A program made the position numbers and the translations under genes. A model generated the notes under the pieces. That model saw nothing but the letters and a program-made list of their open reading frames with translations. It was not told the origin of the DNA and ran no database searches. DNA of 64,000 nucleotides from CBDHDN01 sp965261585 (lineage in GTDB: Bacteria; Pseudomonadota; Alphaproteobacteria; UBA6615), in NCBI GenBank assembly GCA_965261585.1, contig CBDHDN010000006.1, forward strand, positions 5,772 through 69,771, written 5' to 3'. Below, piece by piece: positions 27,672 through 36,201 of the stretch. The number at the start of each line of letters is the position of its first letter. The stretch's first letter is position 1.

Positions 27672-28284
27672 TTAGGTCTCCCGGAGCGCGATTACGCACG
27701 CGTAACGCGGCCAGGACTGGCTTTCCTCGACAACGAATTCGATTCCCGAATAGACCAGTGTGTCGGCTTGGCGATCATCGAACGCGGCCAGGAACGGAAC
27801 CGAATCGTCGTCAATCAGCGTGCCATCGTCGCCGCCCCACCGGAGCGGCTCGCCGTTCCACGTCAGTACGCTCCCGGCCCACGCCAGCGCCTCGCCTTCG
27901 CCCCGACGGCGTGCGATACCGCGAGGGATGTAGACCTTGAGGCGCTCAAGCAGGCTCACGCCGCCAACAAAATCGGAATCCTCCAAAGACAAAGGCAACA
28001 CTCGCGCCGGGTAGATCGTTTCCACGACCGGGCCGGGTTCGAACTCCCCATAGAAATTTCTGGTGCCCGGCCCGTAGGACGTTCGGATATCGCCCTCGGT
28101 CTCTCTGGTGATCGCGGCGCTCGGCTGTTCGGCCAGCCATCCGGTTGTGCGGATAGCCCCCTCGTTGGCGATAGCGTCCGGCGCGAATCGGTTCACCAGC
28201 TCAGTCGCCACGGCGAGTAGGCGGGGTCGCCGTCGTCGAGTCGACGCCTACGGCCTCGGCCAGTTCGGCGCTCGTGAGCGTCAC
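27672..28284 (-). pseudogene. Head-tail connector/head-closure-like gene, frameshifted
   Basis: The gene starts at a GTG (TLTSAELAEAVGVDS) that overlaps the protease stop by 4 bases. The frame breaks near 28221-28232 and resumes as LLAVATELVNRFAPDAIANE and GWLAEQPSAAITRETEGDIR, typical of gp6-like head-tail connectors. The C-terminal half (YSGIEFVVEESQSWPRYACV) looks like a separate head-closure or tail-completion protein, so a fusion by deletion is possible. It stops 3 bases before the portal start. Confidence 0.55.
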
Positions 28285-28767
28285 AGCCACACGCGGCGCC
28301 TTCGCTGCACTGGCGCGGGATTGTCAGCGCGAAGATCAACCGCCGCATCCGGGTAGGCCGGGGCCGTCACCACGCTAAACTCGCGCAATACGGCCTCGCT
28401 AATGAATCTGCACCCCCGGATTTCCCGGCTCGGGCACGAACCGCTCGGCGTCCGGCACGGCCGACGCGGGGGGCACCACGAAGCCGGGCGACAGGCCCGT
28501 CATGAGCCCCGCCGCAATCGCACGCTCGGCGTCGATCGCCCAGGACGGCGGATCGTCGGGAAGGCGAGCCTCGAACGTCACGCCATCATCGCCGTCCTCA
28601 ATGTCGAGCGTGCCCGCCTTGCGGCTCGCCAAAGGTTTCCCGAAGTCATGCCCGGACAGCACGTCAATTTGGCGCGAGTCATCCTCGATGGCGAATCTCC
28701 CGGCGCGCGCCGTCCGCAGCTCATAGAGTTTGCTGGAGATCGCCGCCGTAGACCGGCCCAGGCTCAT
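28281..28767 (-). pseudogene. HK97-type prohead protease, frameshifted
   Basis: The N-terminal frame carries GRFAIEDDSRQIDVLSGHDF with the candidate catalytic His, and GLMTGLSPGFVV with the candidate Ser. It stops at 28399. The C-terminal family signature EAVLREFSVVTAPAYPDAA continues in a second frame, so a one-base insertion or two-base loss is required near 28400. The family matures the capsid by cleaving the scaffold. The start at 28767 is a guess. Confidence 0.65.
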
Positions 28768-29008
28768 TCGCCAACCGCTCAGCATCCCCGAGCTTGGTCC
28801 GCTCGCCAGCGAGGGAATCGAGATGGGCATTGAGTCGGCAGAGCTCGTCGACGGTGTACCGTGGGCAGCGCGACGCTAGCGGGTCGCCGTGGCGGTGCCA
28901 TCGCCGCCAGTGATGCGAGCACCAACCCCGTGCGTGGCGCGGCCGCTCGCAGCCCTCGATCGAACACTCGCCGCGAACACGACAGGGCGTTCTAATCGGT
29001 GCCGTCAT
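28721..29008 (-). CDS. Small zinc-finger protein of phage/satellite type
   Basis: This 95-aa protein starts MTAPIRTPCRVRGECSIEGC and has a C-x4-C ... WCSHHWRRWHRHG zinc-binding arrangement seen in small phage proteins. A charged helix follows (CRLNAHLDSLAGERTKLGDA). Function unknown; an HNH-like nuclease is possible but the full HNH pattern is not seen. It overlaps the preceding related gene. The end overlaps the proposed protease start. Confidence 0.5.
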   Translation of the reverse strand: MTAPIRTPCRVRGECSIEGCERPRHARGWCSHHWRRWHRHGDPLASRCPRYTVDELCRLNAHLDSLAGERTKLGDAERLANEPGPVYGGDLQQTL

Positions 29009-29268
29009 GTCCTGGCCCTTGCGCCAAGCGCGCGGCGTGGGCCGCGCAGTGCTTCCCACGCGCCGTTCTTCGCTTCGCGATCGCACCCCTCGACCGAGCA
29101 CGTCGGCCATAGCCCTTCGGCTTTCAGCTTTACGTAGCGGAGGGCCCGCTGCACCTTGCCGCGAGATTGGGCATAAAATTGCTGGCACCGGGGGCAGCGC
29201 AGCGTACGGGTATGGCGTGGCAGCGTGAACTTGTGTCCGCCCTTCACCTTGCTTGCCCGTGCGACCAA
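28992..29268 (-). pseudogene. Zinc-finger protein related to the 29334-29897 gene, frameshifted
   Basis: RCPRCQQFYAQSRGKVQRAL, LKAEGLWPTCSVEGCDREAK is clearly paralogous to RCAECQGAYLRARAKVCRAA, LKAAGLWPTCTIKGCETDSK of the upstream gene. After KNGA the frame is lost, and the expected GKxCxxH continues as GKHCAAHAARLAQG in another frame to 28992. It thus lost its last zinc ligands. Confidence 0.5.
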
Positions 29269-29309
29269 TGGACCTCATTGCAACAGGAAAGGGACTACTG
29301 GACTACCGG

Positions 29310-29334
29310 ACCCCATGCCAAAATGGCACGGGGT
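29310..29334. repeat. Inverted repeat ACCCC.TG.CA AAA TG.CA CGGGGT, copy 1
   Basis: The 25-base hairpin-capable sequence is almost the same as 30517-30543 (22 of 25 bases). It touches the stop codon of the 29334-29897 gene. See the paired copy. Confidence 0.6.
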
Positions 29335-29897
29335 CACGTTACCCTGTGAACGACGCTCATCTTGAGAAAGCCCGTATCAATCAGCGGATTATCGGACCCC
29401 TTGCCCTTGATGTAGAACAGCTTGCCCTTCTTCGAGCGCATCCACCCACCCTTGATTGTGATCGGCGCGTTGGGCGGCTTGCGGATCACCGTAATGGAGT
29501 GCCAGCTACGGATCGTTTTCACTCGCGGGGCCGGCTCGGGCTCGACAACTACCGCACGGCGAGGTACGCGGCGAAAGCGGTGGCTGAGTTTAAGACTCAG
29601 CGCACGGCCTATCGGCACCGCCATATCCCCACCCCTACGACGCCTGTCTATGTGGGCCGAGCACAGCTTCCCGCGCGCCGACTTCGAGTCTGTCTCGCAC
29701 CCCTTGATCGTGCACGTCGGCCAGAGCCCAGCGGCCTTCAGCGTCTTGTAGCGCGCAGCACGGCATACCTTGGCACGTGCGCGAAGGTAGGCACCCTGGC
29801 ACTCAGCGCACCGCTTAGCCTTGGCATGCCGCGGCAGCTTGATCGGCCTGCCGCAGTCCTCACAGGCCTTGGGCGTATCGATGTAGGGCTGTGTCAC
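29334..29897 (-). CDS. Cys-rich zinc-binding protein of unknown function
   Basis: This 187-aa protein begins ACEDCGRPIKLPRHAKAKRC and continues with a second CxxC (CAEC) and PTCTIKGCETDSKSARGKLC..H, so at least two zinc-binding units are likely. The C-terminal half is basic (ITIKGGWMRSKKGKLFYIKG). It overlaps the terminase-small-like gene by 4 bases (ATGA), so the two are co-translated. Two zinc units next to a terminase gene recall HNH-type packaging nucleases, but the HNH residues are not evident. Confidence 0.55.
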   Translation of the reverse strand: MTQPYIDTPKACEDCGRPIKLPRHAKAKRCAECQGAYLRARAKVCRAARYKTLKAAGLWPTCTIKGCETDSKSARGKLCSAHIDRRRRGGDMAVPIGRALSLKLSHRFRRVPRRAVVVEPEPAPRVKTIRSWHSITVIRKPPNAPITIKGGWMRSKKGKLFYIKGKGSDNPLIDTGFLKMSVVHRVT

Positions 29898-30496
29898 TCG
29901 GCCTCGGGGAGCGCCGGCAACAGCTTGTCGTCGCGCGTAAGCTGGTGCACCTCGCCGTCCGAGCGCACCAGCTCAAGTGTCAGCGTGCGCTCTTGGGACT
30001 GCGTCGCATGCACCTTGACCCCGCCCGTATGCTCCATCTGGTCTCGCCGGCCGAACTGCTCGGGGAAGCGACGCTCAAGCCACCACATCGCGCCCTTGAT
30101 GTCGGGCGGCAGCGTCTCACGGTGGATTTCCTGCAAGATCACGTTGCCCTTTTCGTCTTTCCTGATGTGCTCGCGCACCTTGACCGGGCTTTCCAGGACC
30201 GACTTCCGCACCGCTTCAAGGTAAGCAACAGCAGTCTCCTCGGCTGCCATAGCGAGCCTACCGATAAAACGGGAGTAAATCGTGTTGACCTCAACGGCCC
30301 CCCGCTTGCGCCACGTGTCGAGTGTATCCAGGTGGACGCCGCCAGCAGCCGCCGCGTTTTTGTACGACAGGCCGAGCGCTATGCCGTCCACGATACGGCT
30401 CGCGACTGCTGGCGTGAGCTTCGTCGGCCGGCCGCGGGGCTTAGCGGGCGGCTTTGGCTTGCGTTTTGCGACCGCTTTCTTCTTCTGGGCCGCCAT
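29894..30496 (-). CDS. Terminase small subunit-like protein
   Basis: This 200-aa protein starts MAAQKKKAVAKRKPKPPAKP with a very basic tail. A helix-turn-helix follows (GRPTKLTPAVASRIVDGIAL, then KNAAAAGGVHLDTLDTWRKR) and a charged C-terminal region with WWLERRFPEQFGRRDQMEHT. This matches phage terminase small subunits that recognise packaging DNA. The start at 30496 is preferred over 30550 because the extra residues are encoded inside the inverted repeat. No large terminase subunit is found. Confidence 0.7.
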   Translation of the reverse strand: MAAQKKKAVAKRKPKPPAKPRGRPTKLTPAVASRIVDGIALGLSYKNAAAAGGVHLDTLDTWRKRGAVEVNTIYSRFIGRLAMAAEETAVAYLEAVRKSVLESPVKVREHIRKDEKGNVILQEIHRETLPPDIKGAMWWLERRFPEQFGRRDQMEHTGGVKVHATQSQERTLTLELVRSDGEVHQLTRDDKLLPALPEAE

Positions 30497-30516
30497 TTTA
30501 CGGTGCCCCCCCCTCA

Positions 30517-30543
30517 GACCCCGTATCAAAATGACACGGGGTC
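30517..30543. promoter_or_regulatory. Inverted repeat GACCCCGT.TCAAAATGA.ACGGGGTC, copy 2
   Basis: This hairpin-capable 27-base sequence lies 20 bases upstream of the terminase-small-like start. It is nearly the same as 29310-29334, which ends the following gene. The pair brackets a two-gene unit. It could be an operator for a satellite or phage regulator, or a packaging-related site. Confidence 0.5.
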
Positions 30544-30605
30544 TGTCCATTTCTTTCCATATCTTCCAATAAGCTGGCAGTATTTCGCCTTGTGGCTCTC
30601 AAGAG

Positions 30606-31411
30606 GGCATTGTCACGTTAACAGCGTGGCTTCGGCACGGCCGGTGCTTTAGCGTCTCTGGATGTGCAAGATATCCTACCGTCGTCACCGCTTTCCACCG
30701 GTCATCATCCAGCATGCCGTCTGGCTCTATTGCCGTTTCACGCTGAGCTATCGGGACGTTGAGGACCTGCTTGCCGAGCGTGGTCTCGACATCTCGTATG
30801 AGACAGTTCGAAGATGGGTCTTGAAATTCGGTCGGGCCTATGCGCGGCGGATTCAACGTCGGCGGCCACGACCGACCGAACGCTGGCACCTGGACGAGAT
30901 GGTCGTCGTAATTCGAGGGAGGCAGTTCTATCTCTGGCGTGCCGTGGACAGTGAGGGCGAAGTCCTGGATTTCCTGGTTCAATCCCGCAGGAACGCTCGG
31001 GCGGCAATTCGGCTGATGCGGAAACTCTTGAAGAAGCAGGGCTTCGCGCCGGCGACGATTGTAACCGATAAACTCCGCTCCTACGGCACCGCGATCCGTT
31101 TGCTTGCCCTCTCGGCTCAGCATGAGCAAGGCCTGCGAAAGAACAATCGGGCAGAAAATTCACATCAGCCGGTGCGACGACGAGAGCGAAAGATGCAGCG
31201 GTTCAAATCGCCCGCGTCCGCGCAGCGGTTCCTCGCCGTCCATGCGACCGTCTACAACCTCTTCAACGTCCAACGCCATCTGGTCTCCCGCCGAACACTC
31301 CGCCAATTCCGCGGCGACGCGATGAGACAGTGGCGGCAAGTGACGACCGTTGCATAATCTCCGGCGTCGGCGCCCACAAGCTGGTTACACGGTGGTTAAC
31401 GTGACAACGCC
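30606..31411 (+). mobile_element. IS6 family element (806 bp)
   Basis: The ends match as inverted repeats: GGCATTGTCACGTTAAC at the left, and the complement of GGCGTTGTCACGTTAAC at the right. The size and single transposase gene fit IS6/IS26. The 8-base flanks (CTCAAGAG and GCCGCGAC) do not match, so replicative cointegrate events or deletion have rearranged at least one side. On the right it abuts a transposase fragment. Confidence 0.85.
30662..31357 (+). CDS. IS6 family transposase
   Basis: This 231-aa protein has the IS6 pattern: LSYRDVEDLLAERGLDISYE, then the DDE residues in ERWHLDEMVVVIRG, TIVTDKLRSY, and the Glu/Lys region NNRAENSHQPVRRRERKMQR. Length and motifs appear intact. Confidence 0.93.
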   Translation: MCKISYRRHRFPPVIIQHAVWLYCRFTLSYRDVEDLLAERGLDISYETVRRWVLKFGRAYARRIQRRRPRPTERWHLDEMVVVIRGRQFYLWRAVDSEGEVLDFLVQSRRNARAAIRLMRKLLKKQGFAPATIVTDKLRSYGTAIRLLALSAQHEQGLRKNNRAENSHQPVRRRERKMQRFKSPASAQRFLAVHATVYNLFNVQRHLVSRRTLRQFRGDAMRQWRQVTTVA

Positions 31412-31412
31412 G

Positions 31413-31557
31413 CCGCGACGCCTTCCTCGGCTTGATGAAGACCTGCGACAAGCTCGGCGTCTCGTTCTGGGACTACCTCGGCAGCCGGCTCGACATCCCC
31501 GGCGCGCCACCCATCCTCCCCCTGCCAGACCTCATCCGCCAGCGCGCCGCCGCCTGA
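31413..31557 (+). pseudogene. C-terminal fragment of a transposase (IS66-like)
   Basis: The frame reads RDAFLGLMKTCDKLGVSFWD and YLGSRLDIPG, then LPDLIRQRAAA and stop at 31557. I recall this as the tail of a rhizobial-type IS66-like transposase, but the family assignment is from memory and uncertain. Everything before is replaced by the IS6 end. Confidence 0.45.
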
Positions 31558-31654
31558 CCGCCCGGCCTTTTGCCCCTGTTACCGAAAATTTCTATAACTG
31601 TTTGTTTGCAATAGATAATCAGACTCCACACTATTCTTCGGTGAGAAATCCGGG

Positions 31655-31951
31655 TCAACCCCGCTGGGCCAGCCACAGCGCCGCGCCCACACCCCAGGCG
31701 GCATGGTGAAATCCGAGCCACCACAACCGTCGGCACGCCAGCGCCAGTGGCAGGCCGCAAGGGGCGACGACGATCAGCGAGGGCGCTGCCATCAACACCA
31801 TCGGCAACCACATTCCGGTCATCTCCGACGGTGTCCTCTCCGGCATGAAGCGGAACGCCGTCGTCGTGACGACCCCCACTGGCAGCCAGAGCAGCGCCAG
31901 CGGCCAGAATCCCCGGCGCCTGGTGGATCCCCGCTCGTTCATGCCACGCAC
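31655..31951 (-). CDS. Small membrane protein of unknown function
   Basis: This protein of up to 98 aa has about three hydrophobic segments (FWPLALLWLPVGVVTTTAF, WLPMVLMAAPSLIVVAP, and a C-terminal WGVGAALWL). No family is recognised. The start may be the ATG at 31942 (MNERGSTRRR) rather than the GTG at 31951. There is no clear ribosome binding site, so it may be a degraded gene. Confidence 0.4.
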   Translation of the reverse strand: MRGMNERGSTRRRGFWPLALLWLPVGVVTTTAFRFMPERTPSEMTGMWLPMVLMAAPSLIVVAPCGLPLALACRRLWWLGFHHAAWGVGAALWLAQRG

Positions 31952-31995
31952 AACACCAAGGCGATCCGTGATGCGTTGAGAAGAGAAGTTTGCGC

Positions 31996-32289
31996 TTATT
32001 TCGCCTTTTCATTCTTGTATGCGATGAAGCCCGACGCGCCCTTGCCTTTGGCGCGGCGCAGTGTGTAACCCTGATTGCCGAGATTGAATTTCGGGTCATT
32101 CTCAAGGCCTGCGAGAGCCTCGGCGGTCTTCACCGCCACGGGATCGGGTTTGTCTTTGGCTTGTGAAGCAGCCTGGCGCTCTAACCACTTTGCGAAAACT
32201 TCTTCGGCGAGGTCGTCACCGACAGATTTCCGAAGCGCGTTCAATTTTCTTGCCCGACCCTTGGTGAGCCCAGTTTCATCGATAGCCAT
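31996..32289 (-). CDS. Hypothetical protein, 97 aa
   Basis: The protein starts MAIDETGLTKGRARKLNALR, with AGG and AGGAA shortly upstream. It is charged and soluble, helical in the first half, and ends YTLRRAKGKGASGFIAYKNE. Coding character is good, but I recognise no family. The 240 bases upstream (32290-32529) show no convincing gene. Confidence 0.55.
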   Translation of the reverse strand: MAIDETGLTKGRARKLNALRKSVGDDLAEEVFAKWLERQAASQAKDKPDPVAVKTAEALAGLENDPKFNLGNQGYTLRRAKGKGASGFIAYKNEKAK

Positions 32290-32529
32290 TTCCTGAACCT
32301 CTCATTTCCGGCCTCTCTCACTGCAGCGTGGCGCGGCTTCGGTACAACCAATTACCACTGTTATGCAACAGTTCACGAGCAACAGCGCATGCGATCGCCG
32401 AGGCACCCGCGTGTACCACACGACCGGCGTCAACTGCATACGCGCGGAATGGCAACACGCTCAAGCCACCGAATTGATGGCTTTCAACGCCTGCCCACAA
32501 CGAAGTCCTTTAAAACAAGGCCTTTGGAT

Positions 32530-33156
32530 CTAATTTCCGGATCGGCGCGCTTCCTCCTTTGTGTTCATGTCCACATCGGCGCCCGGACTAGGTTCAGCAT
32601 TTGAATTGTAGACGACTACAGGCAGTGCCCGCTTCCCAAGGTAGAGGTCAATCACGTACCTCCTGATTGCGTCCTGCTGCACTTCGATGTCGGCCCATCC
32701 TTGGGGCGAGTAACCACCTTCGAAGATGTCCAGAGCTTCGACCTTTTTGTAACCGAGGGTTTGTGCCATTGCGTGAAGGAGTGCGGCAAGAAGCTTCTCG
32801 CGGTCTTTCCCTACTCTTGTATTGTAACGCTCATCTCTTATCTGCCTTTCTTCATTGCTAGAACCGACCGCCACTTCTTCGTCTGCCCGCCTAGGTTGCT
32901 CGGAACCGAGATTCTCAAGGTATGATTTGCACCCGGCCTTTACGTTGTTGTCGTCTCGGAACTCGATCTCAACGAGGTTCAGGGCGGAAACGTGATCAAG
33001 AAACAGCCGAGAGCGTCGCGTTCGCATTAGGGTACGAAAGATATCCATGCGCCGCTCGTACCTTGTACGTCTGTATTCCATCCACCTAGCAATTAGAACC
33101 GCGAGCACAGGCCCCGTAACCAAGGCGACAATCGTGACTATTTCGATCGTGGTCAT
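32530..33156 (-). CDS. DUF6680-like protein with one N-terminal membrane helix
   Basis: This protein of about 208 aa begins MTTIEIVTIVALVTGPVLAV, a single membrane helix. ERRMDIFRTLMRTRRSRLFL, DHVSALNLVEIEFRDDNNVK and a C-terminal LHAMAQTLGYKKVE segment follow. I recall this order from the DUF6680 family. Function unknown; it occurs in accessory regions and defence-rich islands. The A/T content is higher than its neighbours, supporting transfer. An upstream start at 33228 is possible but adds non-family residues. Confidence 0.6.
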   Translation of the reverse strand: MTTIEIVTIVALVTGPVLAVLIARWMEYRRTRYERRMDIFRTLMRTRRSRLFLDHVSALNLVEIEFRDDNNVKAGCKSYLENLGSEQPRRADEEVAVGSSNEERQIRDERYNTRVGKDREKLLAALLHAMAQTLGYKKVEALDIFEGGYSPQGWADIEVQQDAIRRYVIDLYLGKRALPVVVYNSNAEPSPGADVDMNTKEEARRSGN

Positions 33157-33375
33157 TTCGTTCCGCCGACGCCTTTCTCTGAATGGCAATATTGCAAGCG
33201 CTGCCCGCCTGCTGACAGCCGCTAACATTTCTGGAGATGCACTGTCTCACGTCCAAGCATTTCCTAGCGTGGAGCACCGCTGTTGTCGAGCTTGATCATT
33301 CCTTCGTTCACTCTATGTTCGCGACATGGGGACGAGCAACGGACATGAGCGCGGTGGCACCCGGGACCGGCCGCG

Positions 33376-34471
33376 ATGGTAGCCTCGATCGGTGTCATCG
33401 CCTCGCCGTCGCAGGGTGCGAGCTATTACCAACGGGACGGGTACTACGCGAAGGACGACCCGGACCACCGCCAAGCGAGCGCCTGGGCCGGCAAGGGCGC
33501 GGAAAGTCTCGGGCTTGCCGGTCCCGCCGGTCCCGGCACGTTCAAGGCTAACCTGGAAGGCAAGGTGCCGGACGGCCCGAGCCTCGGCAAGCGGGGCAAG
33601 GACGGGGAGATACACCACCGGCCTGGCCGCGATGTGACTCTCTCGGCCCCGAAGTCTGTTTCTCTGCTGGCGCTCATCGGCGGCGACAGGCGGATCGTGG
33701 CCGCGCACGACCGGGCCGTGAAAACGACCCTTTCCTGGGTCGAGAGGAACGCCGTCGAGACCCGGATGCAGGACAAGGCGACCGGGGCGATGGTCCACGC
33801 CGGCGGCCAGAACATGGTCGCCGCGACATTCAGGCATGACACCTCGCGCAATCTCTATCCGCAGCTTCACACCCATTGCGTGATCGCCAACATGCTCGAG
33901 GGCGGCGACGGCAAATGGCGCACGATGGTCAATGACGGCCTCTACCGGCAGCAGAAGGCGATCAGCGCGATCTACCGGCGGAACTGGCGGAAGGTCTCGT
34001 GCGCCTAGGATACGAGATCGACAGGACGCATTGGGACGGCCGGTTCGAGATCGCCGGCGTGCCGCGCGACGTGATCGAGGCGTTCTCGACGCGGCGGGCG
34101 GAGATCGAGGCGGCGATGAAGGCGCGGGGGTTCGACGATCCTGGCGACAACAAGAAGCTCGCGGACCGCGCCGCGCTGATGACGCGGGCGCACAAGCGGG
34201 ACGTGGACAAGGGCGAGCTGCGGCGCATCTGGTCGCGGCAGGCTTCGGAGCTGGAGTTCTCTCCCGAAACCGTGCTCGATCGCGCCAGGGGCCGCGAGGC
34301 CGAGACGTCAACCTGGGGCACCCAAGGGCGCGGGCGCTACGACCGGGACAGGCAGTACGACAAGCCGAAAAAGGATGTCTGGCTCCGGCCCCTGCGACGG
34401 GACTGGAAACGCACGCTCAATCGTCGCGCAGCCTCGAAATCGTTAAATGATGACGCCTTCACTGTTAAGCG
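33376..34471 (+). pseudogene. MobF (TrwC/TraI) relaxase N-terminal part, frameshifted and cut by IS3
   Basis: The first frame has the MobF relaxase features: an early catalytic Tyr region (GASYYQRDGYYAKDD), HRPGRDVTLSAPKSVSLLAL, and the metal-binding His motif LYPQLHTHCVIANML. The frame breaks near 33975-33981; restoring one base rejoins it to LVRLGYEIDRTHWDGRFEIA. The reading goes on to the IS3 copy 2 insertion at 34471. The helicase part is missing. In a working element this protein nicks oriT for conjugative transfer. Confidence 0.85.
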
Positions 34472-34506
34472 TGTAGCGCACCCGGTTCCTTGGACACAAG
34501 TTTGTC

Positions 34507-35412
34507 TCACGCGGCGGGCCTGATTGAGATCGCGGCGTGCCACGCCTGACGAGCTTGAGCGGGGCTCAGGTAGCCGTTCTTTTCGACGATCCACTGGGCA
34601 TTGTAGAGTTCGACGAAGTCGCGGACGGCGTCCCGCAGCTCCGCGATGTTGCGGTAGATGCGACCATGGATGATCTGTTCCTTCAGCGTGCGATTGAACC
34701 GCTCGGCGACGCCGTTGGTCTGGGGCTCGGCGACGAAGGCGTAGGACGGCTGGATGCCCCAGAACTTGATCTGGTTGGTGAAGTGGTCCGACAGATACTG
34801 GGAGCCGTGATCCATCCGCAAGGCCAGCCCCCGAGCCGCGCTGGCCGCGGTCGAGCCATACAGCCCGGCAAGCCCCATGGAGATCGGCTGCAGGGCGGCG
34901 AAGCGGTCGCCGCGCTTGCAGACATGCCAGCCGACACACTCGGCGTTCCAATGCTCGACGGCGGTGAAGATCCAGCCCCAGCCGTCGTCCACCGTGAACA
35001 CCCGAACGCCATCGGTGCCCCACATGAGGTTCGGGGCATGAGTGATGATCTCACCGTCATGGGGATTGCCGCCACGGCGGCGGCGGCGATGGGGCGAGAG
35101 CAGATTGTTCTCGCGCATCAGGCGGAGCACCCGCTTGCGGGCAACCCGGATGTCGCGACAGACCCAAAGCCGAGCCCAGACCTTGCGGTAGCCCTCGCCC
35201 TCCCAGGGCAATGCCTCCAGGTCGGCTTCGATCGCCACCAGCAGCGCCTGGTCCGAGATCGCGGGCTTCGGTCCCCGACGCTTTGCCGGCGGCGGCTCGG
35301 CGTGCTGGCCGGAGGTCATGGCGTAGAACGAGGAGCGGGCCATGCCCCAGGCGGCGCAGACCCGCCGCAGGCCGTAGGCCAGACCCGTGCCGGGCGAGGT
35401 GGCGGCACTCAT
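34507..35412 (-). CDS. IS3 family transposase OrfB (copy 2)
   Basis: This 301-aa protein has an HTH_21-like N-terminal region and an rve DDE core: MWGTDGVRVFT (first Asp), ALRMDHGSQYLSDHF (second Asp), and NGVAERFNRTLKEQ (Glu). It overlaps orfA by ATGA, so coupling may be reinitiation rather than the usual -1 frameshift of IS3 elements. Confidence 0.93.
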   Translation of the reverse strand: MSAATSPGTGLAYGLRRVCAAWGMARSSFYAMTSGQHAEPPPAKRRGPKPAISDQALLVAIEADLEALPWEGEGYRKVWARLWVCRDIRVARKRVLRLMRENNLLSPHRRRRRGGNPHDGEIITHAPNLMWGTDGVRVFTVDDGWGWIFTAVEHWNAECVGWHVCKRGDRFAALQPISMGLAGLYGSTAASAARGLALRMDHGSQYLSDHFTNQIKFWGIQPSYAFVAEPQTNGVAERFNRTLKEQIIHGRIYRNIAELRDAVRDFVELYNAQWIVEKNGYLSPAQARQAWHAAISIRPAA

Positions 35413-35819
35413 CGCCGCGACCTCCGCCGCCCCAAAGGGCCGAAGGTCTCCGTCTTGGCCTCCAGCAGTTCCACCTGCATGGTCAACTCTCCGATCCGCT
35501 TCATGGCGCTATCCAGTTCAGCCTGCACCGGATCGCCCTTGCGTTGCTTGAGCGAGGCGTCGATCCCGCCGATCGCTTTCTCACGCCACTGCTCGAGCCG
35601 GAAGATCTCTACGCCCAACTGGCGCGACAGAAGTTGCACCGGCTCGTCACGCAAAAGCCGCAGAACGACCTCACGCTTGCGCGCCACCGTCCATCGCTGG
35701 CCAAGTCCCAGCGGGCCTGCCGGCAAAGCCTGGCCTGGGGAAAACGTGGACGAGCCAAGCTCGCCCGCATTTACCACAGGCCCATCAACAGCAACTTTCT
35801 TCTCAAAATTATCGGTCAT
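35409..35819 (-). CDS. IS3 family OrfA (copy 2)
   Basis: This 136-aa DNA-binding partner has the helix-turn-helix region (QRWTVARKREVVLRLLRDEP), a SRQLGVEIFRLEQW segment, and a C-terminal coiled coil (MKRIGELTMQVELLEAKTET). The start at 35819 (MTDNFEKKVAV) is set by AAGGAGG about 8 bases upstream. Seven in-frame residues before it are probably not translated. Confidence 0.9.
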   Translation of the reverse strand: MTDNFEKKVAVDGPVVNAGELGSSTFSPGQALPAGPLGLGQRWTVARKREVVLRLLRDEPVQLLSRQLGVEIFRLEQWREKAIGGIDASLKQRKGDPVQAELDSAMKRIGELTMQVELLEAKTETFGPLGRRRSRR

Positions 35820-35885
35820 GTTCCGGTCCTCCTTGGACACTTCGATTAAGCCAATTCTGTGTCCAAGGAAATCGGGTCCGACTCA

Positions 35886-36201
35886 TTCACTGTTAAGCGT
35901 GTGGGGGCAGCACCGGAAGCGAACAGTGGATGTGCCTTACCTCATGGTACCTGGCCGACAAGGTAACCCGCCCCGCAATGCCCTACGCCGCCCCTCACAG
36001 AGCCGCACATTGTCGTCCCGGTCAGGTCATGACCCTTTTACGGTGCGCTATCACACCGACCGTCACACGGATCTGGTGCTGCCGTACAGGAGCTGAATGT
36101 GCCGACAATCGCCGCCGCACCTGCAATATTAGTCGACATCCTACAGTTTACCGGAGATCACGACAACGGATGACCGGAAGTACTCAGCCTCGCTGGAGAT
36201 C
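35886..36201. other. Interval between IS3 copy 2 and the next small gene
   Basis: This 316-base interval starts with the right-hand 14-bp repeat of IS3. I see only short degraded readings, for example one ending HDPFTVRYHTDRHTDLVLPY near 36096, and no gene I can support. Confidence 0.4.

Larger units (their letters stand above)
34472..35885 (-). mobile_element. IS3 family element, copy 2 (1414 bp, intact)
   Basis: The ends TGTAGCGCACCCGGTTCCTT and (complement) TGAGTCGGACCCGATTTCCT form imperfect inverted repeats. orfA and orfB are open. It is bracketed by an exact 14-bp direct repeat TTCACTGTTAAGCG (34458-34471 and 35886-35899). That is longer than the 3-5 bp normally made by IS3 elements. 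It is the only one of the three copies with no broken gene. Confidence 0.92.

Noticed and set aside
32318..32500. A 60-codon minus-strand reading before the 97-aa hypothetical gene
   Set aside because: No ribosome binding site or recognisable features; it is weaker than its neighbours, so it was left out as unsupported.
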